NCBI RefSeq assembly: GCF_002105155.1
Contig: NW_019029020.1
Span: 33,501-97,500 of the forward strand
Origin: Lobosporangium transversale
Lineage: Eukaryota > Mortierellomycota > Mortierellomycetes > Mortierellales > Mortierellaceae
DNA length: 64,000 nucleotides
Direction: 5' to 3'
Under the pieces are notes generated by a model. It made no database searches. It saw only the letters and a program-made list of their open reading frames with translations, and was not told the origin of the DNA. Positions within the stretch are counted from its first letter, which is position 1. Each line of letters starts with the position of its first letter. Below, one piece after another: positions 1 through 10,994 of the stretch. A program made the translations under genes and the position numbers.

Positions 1-3000
1 AGATACAATAAAATAGAATAACCCAATGCCATAATGCATGTAATCTTCAACATCTTCAAGCACTTTGACAGCGGTCTTAATCTCTTCTACGGCTTTAGTC
101 TGATCCCGAAGGAGACTAGCCAAACCTTTGGCTGTAGAAGGGCTTGAAGCCAAAAATCTAGAACCTGGTAGACGCTCTCCGTCATGAAGCAGATCAAAAC
201 TACTGTTATCCACGGGAGGGGATGACGACAGTGACGCCGCGGACTGGTTCCAGCTACTTCTTTTCCCGAATAATGACCAACGCGAGCCGCCATCCGATGT
301 ATGTGATGTCGACAGCGGTGCGCTTTTCTTGCTGCTTGGAGACGCTGTGAGGCCTTGGGTCTTGGTAGCAGTGGGGATTGGGATAGGCATAGTCTGAGTT
401 TTTGATAAGCGAGTTGGACGGGATGCCTTGGTTATCGGCAGATCAATCTCATCATTGTTACCCACATCCTCTTCACCAGTCATCATCTTTTGTGTTTTGT
501 GCTCCTGCTCTATCTTTGCCTGAACAAGGGTTGAGAGCTTTTGCCACTTCTCTTTAGCCATCTCCATCTCTTGTTTGATTCGTAAATAGCCCTTCCAGGC
601 GCGCCTAAGCTGCAGTCCTCCCTTGATATCCGAGAATGTACCCTTTGTATCGGAGGCTGAGGTCAGCTGGAGAACTCCACGATATAATAACGTGTCGTAG
701 AATGTCATCTCACAGTCCCATTTGTAGTTTTGCCGAAGCGAGTTGTCATTAGCTGTAGCCAGCGTAGCATCAGTACTGCAGACAGATTTGTAGGCCATAA
801 AGCTCGCATCCTGTAGAAGACATAGACAATGCATCATTAGAAATAAGGAAGATACAATTCATATTGCGTCGTATACAATAAGCTAATGATAAAAACCATG
901 TGGACTTACAAATTCCTGCCGTCTATCCAATACACGAGATGCAACCTTCTCGGAAAGCTGAAGTGCATCCATGAGCTCTGAATCGGCTTCAGAGAGCTGG
1001 CCGCTGATCAACTGCCGGACAATATGAACCTATCGATTATTGTCAAAATAAAGACAATAAGTGTAAATATTAAAGTCAACAGTAAAGAAAAGCGCGTTTC
1101 TTTTATCTCGTACAAAATTACCTCCGCTGCTGCAAGGCTCCATCTTGGATATGCGCCTTCATACTCTTTGAATATGTTCAATGCTGTACCAAATTCATTA
1201 TTCCAGCATGCCATAATTCCTTCCTGTAAAAGCAAAGGATGCAGATGATGGCGACTCGATGGAGGAATATCTTGTTTTCGTTTGCTTTTCTTAGATGTAG
1301 CGGCCATCCCTATTCTTTGTCCAGGGCTACTGCTTGCAGTTGAGACGGCAATTGTATCCTTCACCTTCATGCGGGGATCTGGTGATGGTAACTTTTCGGC
1401 AGCATCCCTAGTGGTACTTGCGGTAGTTGCAGTGTTGATGCTGATAGCGCTAGTCGAGAAGACTGATTCCGTGATAAGTGATCGCACTCGAAAGGTGGCT
1501 TTGGCTGCATCTTCTTTGCCTACGAGAATTTCCTGGGCTTCAGTCGTGATTGGATTGCTTGTTTGGCTCCTGTCCTGTAGCATGATATTTTCTGCATTTC
1601 GAGCTGAAGTTGACAAAATAACAAGATCAAGGTGACTATCAACGCTGTCCTTGCGAGTAATGTTGCTATCGACACCATTTTTTGCATGTACTCGATTCCG
1701 CTGGCTCGATAGTGCGGAGGCTGTTCGTGTTTGTGAGGATGATGGGCCTATTTTTAGTCCTCTAGTTGCCAAAAGGCGTACTGGAGGTGGACTCAGTGGT
1801 GGCTTTGGGAAGTTAAGTGTTGGTGGAGGTTGCGGCTGCGGCTGCTGCTGGAGCTGCTGCTGGTGCTCAAGCAGCGTACGAGGTGGAGACATTAGGAGCG
1901 AGCCAGATATTGGAAGCGTTGTTGTTGAGGGAAGAGTGGCTATTCGACCCGACATCGAGGGCGAGGGTAGTTTACATAATTCTTTCTCTTCTGTCTCTGG
2001 TCGTGGCGGCTGCTGTTCCTCTGGATGAGTATGCTGGACTTGCTCCTGCTTTACCTCATTTTTTTGCATCTCAATGGTCACTCGCTGGCTCTCCCTCTCC
2101 TGTACTCGCTGTTGCTCCCGTAACTCATCATCCTCTCTTTCCATCTGTTGGATCCGCAGTTGTCTCTTTTTCAGCTGTTGCGCCATTTCTGAAAGCAGCT
2201 GTCCTTGTTGTTCTCGTACCTTCATTTGCGACTTAGTGGTATCATAATATGTCTCGAGCGACATCTCTTGCAATGGTGACATTACAGGCATGCCCCCTTG
2301 GAGTTGTAATTCTTGATATGATACTTCGGTGTTGGCAGAGTCAGAAGGGAACGCGGCGTGCCTTGCTGCCGCTGAGGCTCGCAGGTCGTGTTCATCCACA
2401 TCCATGTTTGATCGTTCCATCATAATGACGGTGTCAATAGCGTTAGTTGAGGCAGAGATGATACGACGTGAGTATTCACCCATATCTTCTGCCTGATATT
2501 CTGGAAGGTTCGAAGCGCTGTCATATAAATGCATATGGATATCAGATTTGCCTTCTGTAAAAACATCTCGTGCCTCTTGTGCTCGCTGAAGATGTCTCGC
2601 TTGCATTTCTACACTGGGCTCTTGTATAAACGCATGTGCTCCTGAGGTTAATGGCCGACTTGAAAACTGATGACTGTATGCATTCTCTGGAAGCGGCTGG
2701 GTACTTCTCAGCCACGGCTGCTGCTGCTCTACTGCTGCTGCTGCCATCGTGCCAACTGCAGCCCCAGCTCCAATACCCAATGCCGTTGCGGGCATGACCA
2801 TCCCAGTAGCATGCCCTTCAAGTTCATGAATAGATGCAACGCTACGATGGTCATATATGGATGCCACAGAGTAGACATCGTCATCATATATAGAAGCAAC
2901 AGAGTATCTCTGAGTCACCGGTGCCGCACTTCCGGATGGTCCTCTCATTCCCACCCCCTGTGGTGCTCCTGGAACAATGGTCTCATAGGTACCATACGCC

Positions 3001-6000
3001 GGTTGCGTTGTCGAAACCATGGGCCCAATTGGAGCGGCTGAGGCTACGATCTGTGGCTGAGATGCGATCATCTGGGGAGCTGGCTGAATGATAGGTTGTT
3101 GAGGCGGAGCCACCACTACTGGTCGTTGCTGGGTCATGGGTGGCAGCGGTAGCATACGTTGAGGAGGAGGAGCGATAATGGGCCGTGATGGCGGTGTATA
3201 GACCATGGGGAGTGGTGGCCGTTGGATTACCCGTGGCTGTGGCAGGATATGGGGCTGAGGTTGAAATATTCCTGACATTGGCTCGGGTGTCTGTACTATT
3301 GGGTATGCTGGAGGGATGACGACCTGCTCAGGCGTGGTTACCGCAATGGGCCTTGGCGGCTCCACAATGGCTGTGCGTTGTGGAGGAATATATACAGCAG
3401 GTCCAGGATTTGGTTCGATGGGTATATCATCCTGAAGGGATGGAGGGATGTCGTCTACGATCCCCCAGGTAATCACCCCTTCCGGTGGTCTCATGTCGTC
3501 TATTTCTATCCACTGCCCTGGGATTGTTGGGTGAGGTCTTCGTCTTGGTCCTGTAATGATGGTTGTGGCTGTATTCGAAGAAGAATCAAAAACGACTACA
3601 TCTCCGATGACATTGCTGTCGCTGACAGCTGGGCGTATGATCTCATTATTATCACCCTTTTCCACCATAATCTGTTTGGTCCGTTCGTGGATACGGTTTT
3701 CTTTGTCCTTATCACTCTGCTGCTCTTCTCCCATGACGGCATCGGACTCTTGGCGGCGCGAATTATCTGGATCGACCTCTGGCAGAAGGATATTTAGAGT
3801 ACTACCAATTCCCTCACTAGGTTCCTGCTCAGTCTGCTCAACCTGCTCAATCTTCTCAACTTCTTTACAATCAAGGCCTTCTTTATGATAACGGCTGTCT
3901 CTTTGCCCATGATCATGCTCATCTCCCCCCTTTTTCAACTCAGGCTCTAAATCCTCAATTTTGGTCTCAATTATACTGCTTGGTGTTTGCGGTAGTAATG
4001 GTAGTGGTGATAGTGTTGTCTCGATGCAATCTGGGATCACGATTCCATGAATTTCATTCACTGGTCCTTCAATCGGATACGTTATAAATTCAGGGTTGAT
4101 TCCATCTCCTGTCCGTTCCACAGCAACTGTGGAATTCTCTTTGATGTCCAGATTTATAATGTTTCCGCTATGAAATTCAGGACCAAGGATTGCCTCTAGC
4201 TCAGCAGCGGGACCTTCTTGAAATTGATGTTCTGAACAATTATCCTCTTCGCACATCACAGCAGTTATATCTTTATGCGAAGATAAGTGAAGCTTTAGAG
4301 TTGAGAGTACATGTGGGTGATGTTTTATATCCTCATGATCTTCTTCTATTCCTTCAAACGTATTGCTTGCCTTTGCTTCTACTAACATGAAATAAGAGCC
4401 AGACACATGGAGAAAAGGAAGGCATTTCATTTAGTCTTGAAGTTTTATTAAACATGGATAGATGTAAAGCGGCGTATTATTACATACCTGTAGCAGCGAC
4501 ATCAATCATAGTGTCTGGCGTCTGGGGCTCACATATCGCCTCCTGAGACTGTGCTTGTGGCTGAGAGCGGCTTGCCTTGAGGTCATTCTCCTCTAGGGCT
4601 ACTACTGCTACTGTTATATCTGTTCTATCCAGATCTATAGGGCTTATTTCTTGATCCTTCATGACCGTAGCAATAGCTGTTACTATCGTTCCTTGTTCAA
4701 CTGCAATGCGCACATTTTCACTGCTAGGCTGCTCTTCAATTTCTGCAGTTTCATCCAATGTCTTTCCTTCAATAATATTGACTTCAACTTTGATGGTATC
4801 ATCAAGTTCTAAATGCTTTCTTTGGTCCTCCTCCTCATCATCTTCCAGCATCGTTGATGCATCTGCTTTCCCTCCATCTGTTTGTCCACTTTGTTCGATT
4901 TCATCTTCATCTGAGTCTTCCACAAAGATGCCTGAGTAAATGATGTTATGTCCGCCAGTCCAAGTCCTACGTCCAGTTCCGTTCGGGCCCATGTTTGATC
5001 TCATTAACCGTTTCCGTGGTGTATAACCAATAGTAAGCCCTCCTGCAGCTGCTGTTGCAGAGCTTGATGCATTTGCGGCCGCTATCCGCATATCGTATGA
5101 CGACGCATATGAGCCGCCAATGCCGCTGCCACCACTTTGTCGTCCTTGGTATGCCCACGACAATGGCATTCGATGACGACTGAGGCTGCTTGAATCAACT
5201 GGCAGTGCTTGTGGAGAGGATAGTATGGATCGTGCAGGTATAACAGCTGAGGAAGCGGTAGGTGAAAATGCAAGTACTTGTTGCCTCCGAGCATCCTGAA
5301 ATGCTAAGAGTGTTGCCATATCCTGCTCTTCATCATTTTCTTCAGCCTCATCATTGCCATCATCGTCGTTGTATTGGCTCCTAACGATACTATATTCATC
5401 ACGAAGGCCGCTATATCCTCTGTTAGCCTCCTGGCTGGCCCTACGGCCACTACCACTAGCGCTATTCCTACTGCTATTGCTACTGCTACCATCAATACCA
5501 GTTGCACTTCCTAATCCTTGCCGCGAAGTCATACTCTTATTACGGTCAATATCGACTTTGATGAAAACATCCTGATCCTCATCTTCACCATCCTGTTCTT
5601 CGTCTAGTTCTTGGACGGCATCAAAAGGCGAATTGACCATCGTACCATATGATGTCCCTCGTCTCAACGACAGTCGTGAATGATGAGTACTAGTTGCAGA
5701 TGGGGGAAATGCATTAATGTGTCGTGACTCTCGACTGAAAGTGATGCTATCACTCAAGTGTGGATCATAGTATTCAAGAATTGCAGACATGGGTGTGTGT
5801 GCAGAATAAGAAATCCAATGCAGCTGCGTCAAGACAATGGAAAACGAATACTGAGCGATCAAAGTCATCGTCAGCGCAACTCTTTGTTGGATCAATCTAT
5901 TAATTTCAAACAGGATCAGCAGAGTGATCAACTACTTCCCCACCCAAGATACAGAGAATGACCGTATAAGTAAGTTGTTAATTAGCTTCCAAAGATAATG

Positions 6001-7033
6001 GTACTAAGCTTTTCCTTCTCTTCCGACAGTAACTGCGACCACATTGTGTATCACATACCACGCAGACAAAAATGACAGCTGTGTTGTAATTCCCGTCTCT
6101 ATATCGCACTGTGAACAACATCACTGAGATCCGCGCAATGGCCATGGCTGTCAATGACAACGATACCCAGTCCCATTCTAATATCCTGTCCTCTGGGTTC
6201 CATCCTAGTAGCAGCGTAAACATGATCAGCACAATTAGGTCTACCCAGCAAATCAGTTTAGATCGACGAGCTCTCTTCTGTTTTAACATGTAATCTTGTC
6301 CTGCAGATCCAAAATATGACAGTCGATCGTTCCCTTCTATCTCATGACGATGATAATCCAGCTCATGCTCTGCTAACGCTGCTACAGGGACTGTCGTTGA
6401 GTGATGGTCAATGGTATAAAGCGAGTTGATTTCTGACTCTGAATCTCCTTGATAATGCAGTAAGGGCTCATGAACTGTTGTTGCCCTGGGCTTCATCAGG
6501 TGGCTACTATGGCCTCCCCTCGCTGTGCCAGTGAACGTTGTGCTGCTGTACTTCTGCTGTTGCTGTTGAACAGCTGTATCCGCACCTGTCCCTGTCCCTG
6601 TTCCATAGGCAAATGAAGCAGGAGTCGCATTGTCTATAAAGCTATAATTATGGTTTCGAGCTGCTGTTGTACGTCGGCCAGTAAAACTGGATGTGGAAAT
6701 AAGAGGAGGTGCTGGCCCATGTTGATAATGGGACTGACCAGAGAAATTAAAGTAACTACTACTACTGCCGTTGCTGCCATTCGACTCTGCGCTGGTGCCC
6801 TGTTGAAAAAGCGACAAACGGGTCGAGTCATTAGGTCCCAAGAAACTAGAGGAGGAATAGGTTGAGTTACGGAAAGAGAAGGAAGAAGTTGAGGATGGGA
6901 ATGGCTGATGTTGATGGATAACTGAGTGTTGTTGTTGCTGTGTATGGTTTCGCGGCAGACTTTGTTGCCTGGGCTTAGAGATGGTTCGAGCTGGATTCGA
7001 ACTGGACGTTGCTGAAGTTACACTAGCCATCAT
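1..7033 (-). CDS. Giant membrane protein with C-terminal IML2/TTC39-type domain (3' end outside window)
   Basis: Five exons on the minus strand fit together in phase: 7033-6059, 5931-4488, 4381-1122, 1029-910 and 810-<1, giving at least 2,203 residues with no stop. The start is ATG 7033. Exons 1-2 hold a Ser/Thr/Gln-rich tail followed by four hydrophobic helices (for example around LICWVDLIVLIMFTLLLGW and VALTMTLIAQYSFSIVL). Exon 3 is a long Pro/Gln/Glu-rich, probably disordered region. From about residue 1855 the sequence becomes IML2/TTC39-like (EGIMACWNNEFGTALNIF, then VHIVRQLISGQLSEADSELM, then YGIGLFYFIVS at the window edge). IML2/TTC39 proteins carry TPR-like repeats; the yeast member acts in inclusion-body clearance on lipid droplets. 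Fusion of that domain to a four-helix membrane domain is unusual. The fused frame is read directly from the sequence, but an internal start for a shorter IML2 protein cannot be excluded. The C-terminus lies beyond base 1. Confidence 0.72.
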
Positions 7034-8183
7034 TTCAATTCAAGAGGCATAGACACTTCACTCAAAGATTGAAACCTGTCAAATCGATAATGTCGATTGC
7101 TATCTGAGCAAAGCTCGTAACTGTATGGTCTTAAAAAAAATGGGGGTGACTATTGATCTGACAAAAACGTTTATTCCTTCCAATACTTTTTCTTGTGGTA
7201 CTCCGCAATGGGTAAAAGTCTGGCCCAGCTAGGAGGGATAGGCGGAGCAAGGAAGTTCGGAAGAGAAATCAGGAAGTGAGTGCGGTCCAGCAAAAGGTGA
7301 AGAATAAAGACATGGACTCTTGGAAGAAGTAGCAAAAAAAAAGGTGTGTTGTTTTGTGTGCCTGTGCCATATCCGCATGTTATCAAAAGAGTAAAGAAGG
7401 GGTTCAGTGTAATCGAAGACAGGAATAAAAAAAGGGGTTATCAACAACATTGACATCAGCTGAGCACAAACAATATGTTGCTCTTCTTTTTTTTTTTTTT
7501 TTTTTTTTTGCGACTTGGTGCTTTGCAAAGCCCGCAACGCTGATATACAACTCCGTCACTCTACTTTCTATGCCTCCCCTTTTTTTTTTTTTTTTTTTTT
7601 TTTTGAATAGAGAGTACCTCTCACTAAGGCGAAGTAGAAGCATTATGTTTCCAGAAAACCAAGAGTTCAGCCCTCTATTCTATTTTCATGCAAATGTTAT
7701 CGTGATATCCCATAGGATAGTTATGAGCGACCATTAAGAGTATGGATATGTGATTGTATAAATGTTAATGTGCACCATGAAGATGTGTGTCTGTCTACAA
7801 ATCTAATCTATAGAGTTCGCCATACAAATGATGGACGAGGGTATCTAGTGGTCCTATTGAAAGTAGAAATGGATCGACAAAAAACGACGCGTCAACAATA
7901 TGAAAATTAAACATTCACACGCGAGCGTCTTCTTTCTTTATACCTGGCATCATGAAATTGCTACAGTGCCGCGTGCTTGCTACAGAGCCCTTAAATTCTC
8001 TGAGGAATTTTGTGTCTACGAACGAATATAATGGATCTTGCATCCTTGCTACCACAGTCTATGAGACCAATCAACCAAAATAAAAATAAAAAAAAAACAT
8101 ATTAATAAAAAATAGTAACAACAACACTATATTTGTATACTGCATACATTTTTTTTTTTTTTTTTTTATCATTTCCTTCTCAT
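7034..8183. other. Intergenic region, 1.15 kb
   Basis: This lies between the start of the giant membrane protein and the stop of the next minus-strand gene. It holds two T-tracts of about 20-24 nt (near 7488-7509 and 7581-7604) and a further T-run at 8152-8167. I see no credible coding exon, tRNA or repeat family. It should include the promoter of the upstream gene, but I recognise no core element. Confidence 0.6.
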
Positions 8184-10589
8184 CTATACCTTGGTCAGTG
8201 TGTTCAAGAGAGCTGCTTCTTGATCCTTCAGCTCTTCAATTGATTTGTTGTATTTATCAGAATCATTACCACACGGCCTACGCCTGACACTGGTTTGGAC
8301 GAAGACTCTCAGGTCTGGATACTTTTCTTTGATGTAATCCAACATGTTAGTCAACACCCTCATGTACTGCTGTCTTAACAATTTCTTGCGCTTATCTCGA
8401 CTCTGTCTAATCTGATCTCGCTCGGCCTTCGACAGCGCTTTCATCTTTTTCGCCTCTTCATGACCTTTGCCAGCATCATTCGACCATCCGTCCATAAACC
8501 CCGTTGTCACATCCTTAGGATCATACTCCCAAAAATGTCCACTACTGATCATCACCAAAGGTTTGCGTTCAATATCTTCTTCACTTGTACTTTTACGCAT
8601 TGACGCTCTAGCTCGATGTTCTGCGGTATCACTCACAATCGCCTCAAGTAACTCAGTCCACTTCAAATTAATTATATCATGGTCCAGATCCGATCCATAG
8701 AGCATCTCTTCTTCCTCTTTATCGCCATCCTGATCTCCTAGATTATTATTGCTTCCAGTACTACTTTTTGATTGTTCTGAAGGAGCATTATCCGATCCTA
8801 TCCACCATTGCCACCAATACGATGACGTTGATGATGCAGCCGTCGTCGTCAAACCTTCAGATTTATCCCTCTCGTTTGCTTCCGTTTTACGGTAATGTTC
8901 GATTCGTGCTGGTTCACAAAGTAAGGCCATTCCAACGACCTTACAATCTGGATGGAGCCCATTAGCTTCCATTTCTGAAATCTCCTTTGCGGTTTTGACT
9001 GTATGCTTATGGATTGGATCCACTAAAAACATTCCAGGGTCCCAAAGAACATCTGAACGGATGAATGTGATTAAGCTCAAATTGGAGACACGGTCGACAA
9101 GTCGCATTTGACCAGGCTTAGCTTTCCTGTAGATAGATGGATGATGGTTTTGTTTTCTTGATCCAGGGGCGATCTTGAGCTCAATCACAGAAGGCATCTC
9201 CGACTCGATTCTGTATTCGAATCCTGCTACCAAGGCTTCTTTACCTTCTTCATATGCTGCTGATTTATCGTTTGTGTCTATTCTGCCTGTTGTGGGCTTG
9301 ATCCCAGCATCCATATAAAGCTGGTCCTGCATCCCAAGAATCATACATTCGATAGCAAGATATTCTTGCTCTAGAAACTTATCTCCTATCATTACGATAG
9401 GCGTTCGCTTGAGAATATCAACAAAGTCACTAACGTCCATCTCTGGTTGTTGACATTCGCTGAGAAACTGATTAGGATGCCTTGGATCCTGACGAGGACT
9501 TAGCTGCCACCGAAAGTTTTTGAGATGTTGTGCATATTGTAGGTCTGCCTGCAAGTAGCTGCTGCTGTTGAGGGGTGTTGTTGTAAAGTTGCTGTTGAAA
9601 CCATAAGATGGTGTCAAAAGGTATCGTTCATTCCATATGTGAGGTCGACAGCCATTTTGCCCATACCCTGTCCAACTCAAGTTTTGATCAACGGGTGTTG
9701 TAGTAACTTCTACTTTTTCTTGTTTGCTTTCTTTTACAGAAGTATAGATCCACTCTCCATTAGCCACATCCTCCAGGCTACATATCCTAACAGATGATGA
9801 GCTACTCTCATGAGATGGTAGATGTTTGGCTGGTTTATCGGATTCGTCTGTTGTTTCCCCCCCTTTGCTCGCTCCGAAAGGTGGATCTTCCTTTGCAGGG
9901 ACAGGCTGCTTCTTCCCCCAACCCTTATCTCTTCTAGATCCACTAGTTGGCCCTGTGTCTAATTGAAGGCCGTTAGAATTACTACTGTCAGTCCCTTCTC
10001 TCAACAATGGCACAGTACCCAAATCATTAGGATGCTGTAATTGGCTCAAAAGATATCCTCCAGAAAGTGCTGTCAAGACAACTGAGATCAGAATTAGGCT
10101 CATGAACCAACTCTTGCGCCACTTGCTGCTCACGGCGCCCGTGATCATCAAAGAAGTATACATCTGGATTTTGCGAATCATGTTGTATGCTGAACTTGTT
10201 ATTGTTGATGTTGTTGTTGTTGACGTTGATGATGAAGGGATACGGGTATATAGTGAAAACCCTAACCATGACCGACTATTATTGCTGTTGAGGTTATGAC
10301 GATGTTGTTGGGATCTATGATATCTTTTTTTCCAAGGGTTTCGTAGAAAAACTAGCCATGAATAGCCTCTTGTAGGTGCGCCATTAGCATCACTACTACT
10401 GCTGCTGGTAGCAACCGTACTGTTGATGGAATTCATAGTATCTTTGCTGTCACTCATTCGTCGTCCTAAACCCTGTCGCCGCTCTGGTTCATCGTCACTG
10501 TCGACATGATGAGCTACACGCTGTTCGACCTGACTACCAAAGAGACCTTCAATAGACCCACTTTCATACGAGTCAATCGAGATGCTCAT
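8184..10589 (-). CDS. Type II membrane protein, PC-esterase/Cas1-like (GDSL/SGNH family), atypical active site
   Basis: A single exon of 801 residues. An N-terminal cytoplasmic Ser/Thr-rich tail (1-160) is followed by one membrane helix (about 161-184, WFMSLILISVVLTAL), then a Ser/Pro-rich stem and a luminal domain from about residue 265. The luminal part has the hallmarks of the Pmr5/Cas1 PC-esterase group: CRPHIWNERYLL (about 313-325), a block II-like segment PIVMIGDKFLEQEYLAIECM (about 397-416), and a late GHFWEYDP motif. Family members usually O-acetylate or de-acetylate glycans in the Golgi. Here the nucleophile motif reads GDK at about 402-404 instead of GDS, so canonical Ser catalysis looks impossible. 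There are potential N-glycosylation sites (NLS, NFT, NSS) in the luminal part. The family assignment comes from motif pattern only. The protein could be a non-catalytic glycan-binding relative. Confidence 0.6.
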   Translation of the reverse strand: MSISIDSYESGSIEGLFGSQVEQRVAHHVDSDDEPERRQGLGRRMSDSKDTMNSINSTVATSSSSSDANGAPTRGYSWLVFLRNPWKKRYHRSQQHRHNLNSNNSRSWLGFSLYTRIPSSSTSTTTTSTITSSAYNMIRKIQMYTSLMITGAVSSKWRKSWFMSLILISVVLTALSGGYLLSQLQHPNDLGTVPLLREGTDSSNSNGLQLDTGPTSGSRRDKGWGKKQPVPAKEDPPFGASKGGETTDESDKPAKHLPSHESSSSSVRICSLEDVANGEWIYTSVKESKQEKVEVTTTPVDQNLSWTGYGQNGCRPHIWNERYLLTPSYGFNSNFTTTPLNSSSYLQADLQYAQHLKNFRWQLSPRQDPRHPNQFLSECQQPEMDVSDFVDILKRTPIVMIGDKFLEQEYLAIECMILGMQDQLYMDAGIKPTTGRIDTNDKSAAYEEGKEALVAGFEYRIESEMPSVIELKIAPGSRKQNHHPSIYRKAKPGQMRLVDRVSNLSLITFIRSDVLWDPGMFLVDPIHKHTVKTAKEISEMEANGLHPDCKVVGMALLCEPARIEHYRKTEANERDKSEGLTTTAASSTSSYWWQWWIGSDNAPSEQSKSSTGSNNNLGDQDGDKEEEEMLYGSDLDHDIINLKWTELLEAIVSDTAEHRARASMRKSTSEEDIERKPLVMISSGHFWEYDPKDVTTGFMDGWSNDAGKGHEEAKKMKALSKAERDQIRQSRDKRKKLLRQQYMRVLTNMLDYIKEKYPDLRVFVQTSVRRRPCGNDSDKYNKSIEELKDQEAALLNTLTKV

Positions 10590-10994
10590 TCCGGTGTTTT
10601 TTTTTTATTTTTTTTATAATGCTTTCTTGCCTAATGTCAAACTGAAATTATGAAAAAAAAAAAAAAAAAAAAAAAGCTAAAAAGCAAAACAAACTCTGAC
10701 CGTGACAGCTCTGCATTCCAAGGATAACACTCATAACTAATGTTTTATTTTCTTTAATATTTATTGGCTATTGGTGCTGGTATATTGCAGAAGAATAAAA
10801 GTACACACTGCCATTGCCAATGCCAATATCGAATGAATAAGAATAATAAGGAAATAAATATAAGCAGACAAAAACCAAAAAAAATAAACTGGCACAAAAA
10901 TGAAAGCGGACAAAAAAGCAGGATAAAAACAAAACAATAATAATAAAGTAACAAAGTGAAATGACTAAATAGTAGTACTTTGGAAAGGAAATGA
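10590..10994. other. Intergenic region between tandem minus-strand genes
   Basis: About 400 bp separating the start of the PC-esterase-like gene from the stop of the histidine kinase gene. It holds an A-tract (about 10652-10674) and A/T-rich DNA. No further gene is visible. Confidence 0.6.
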
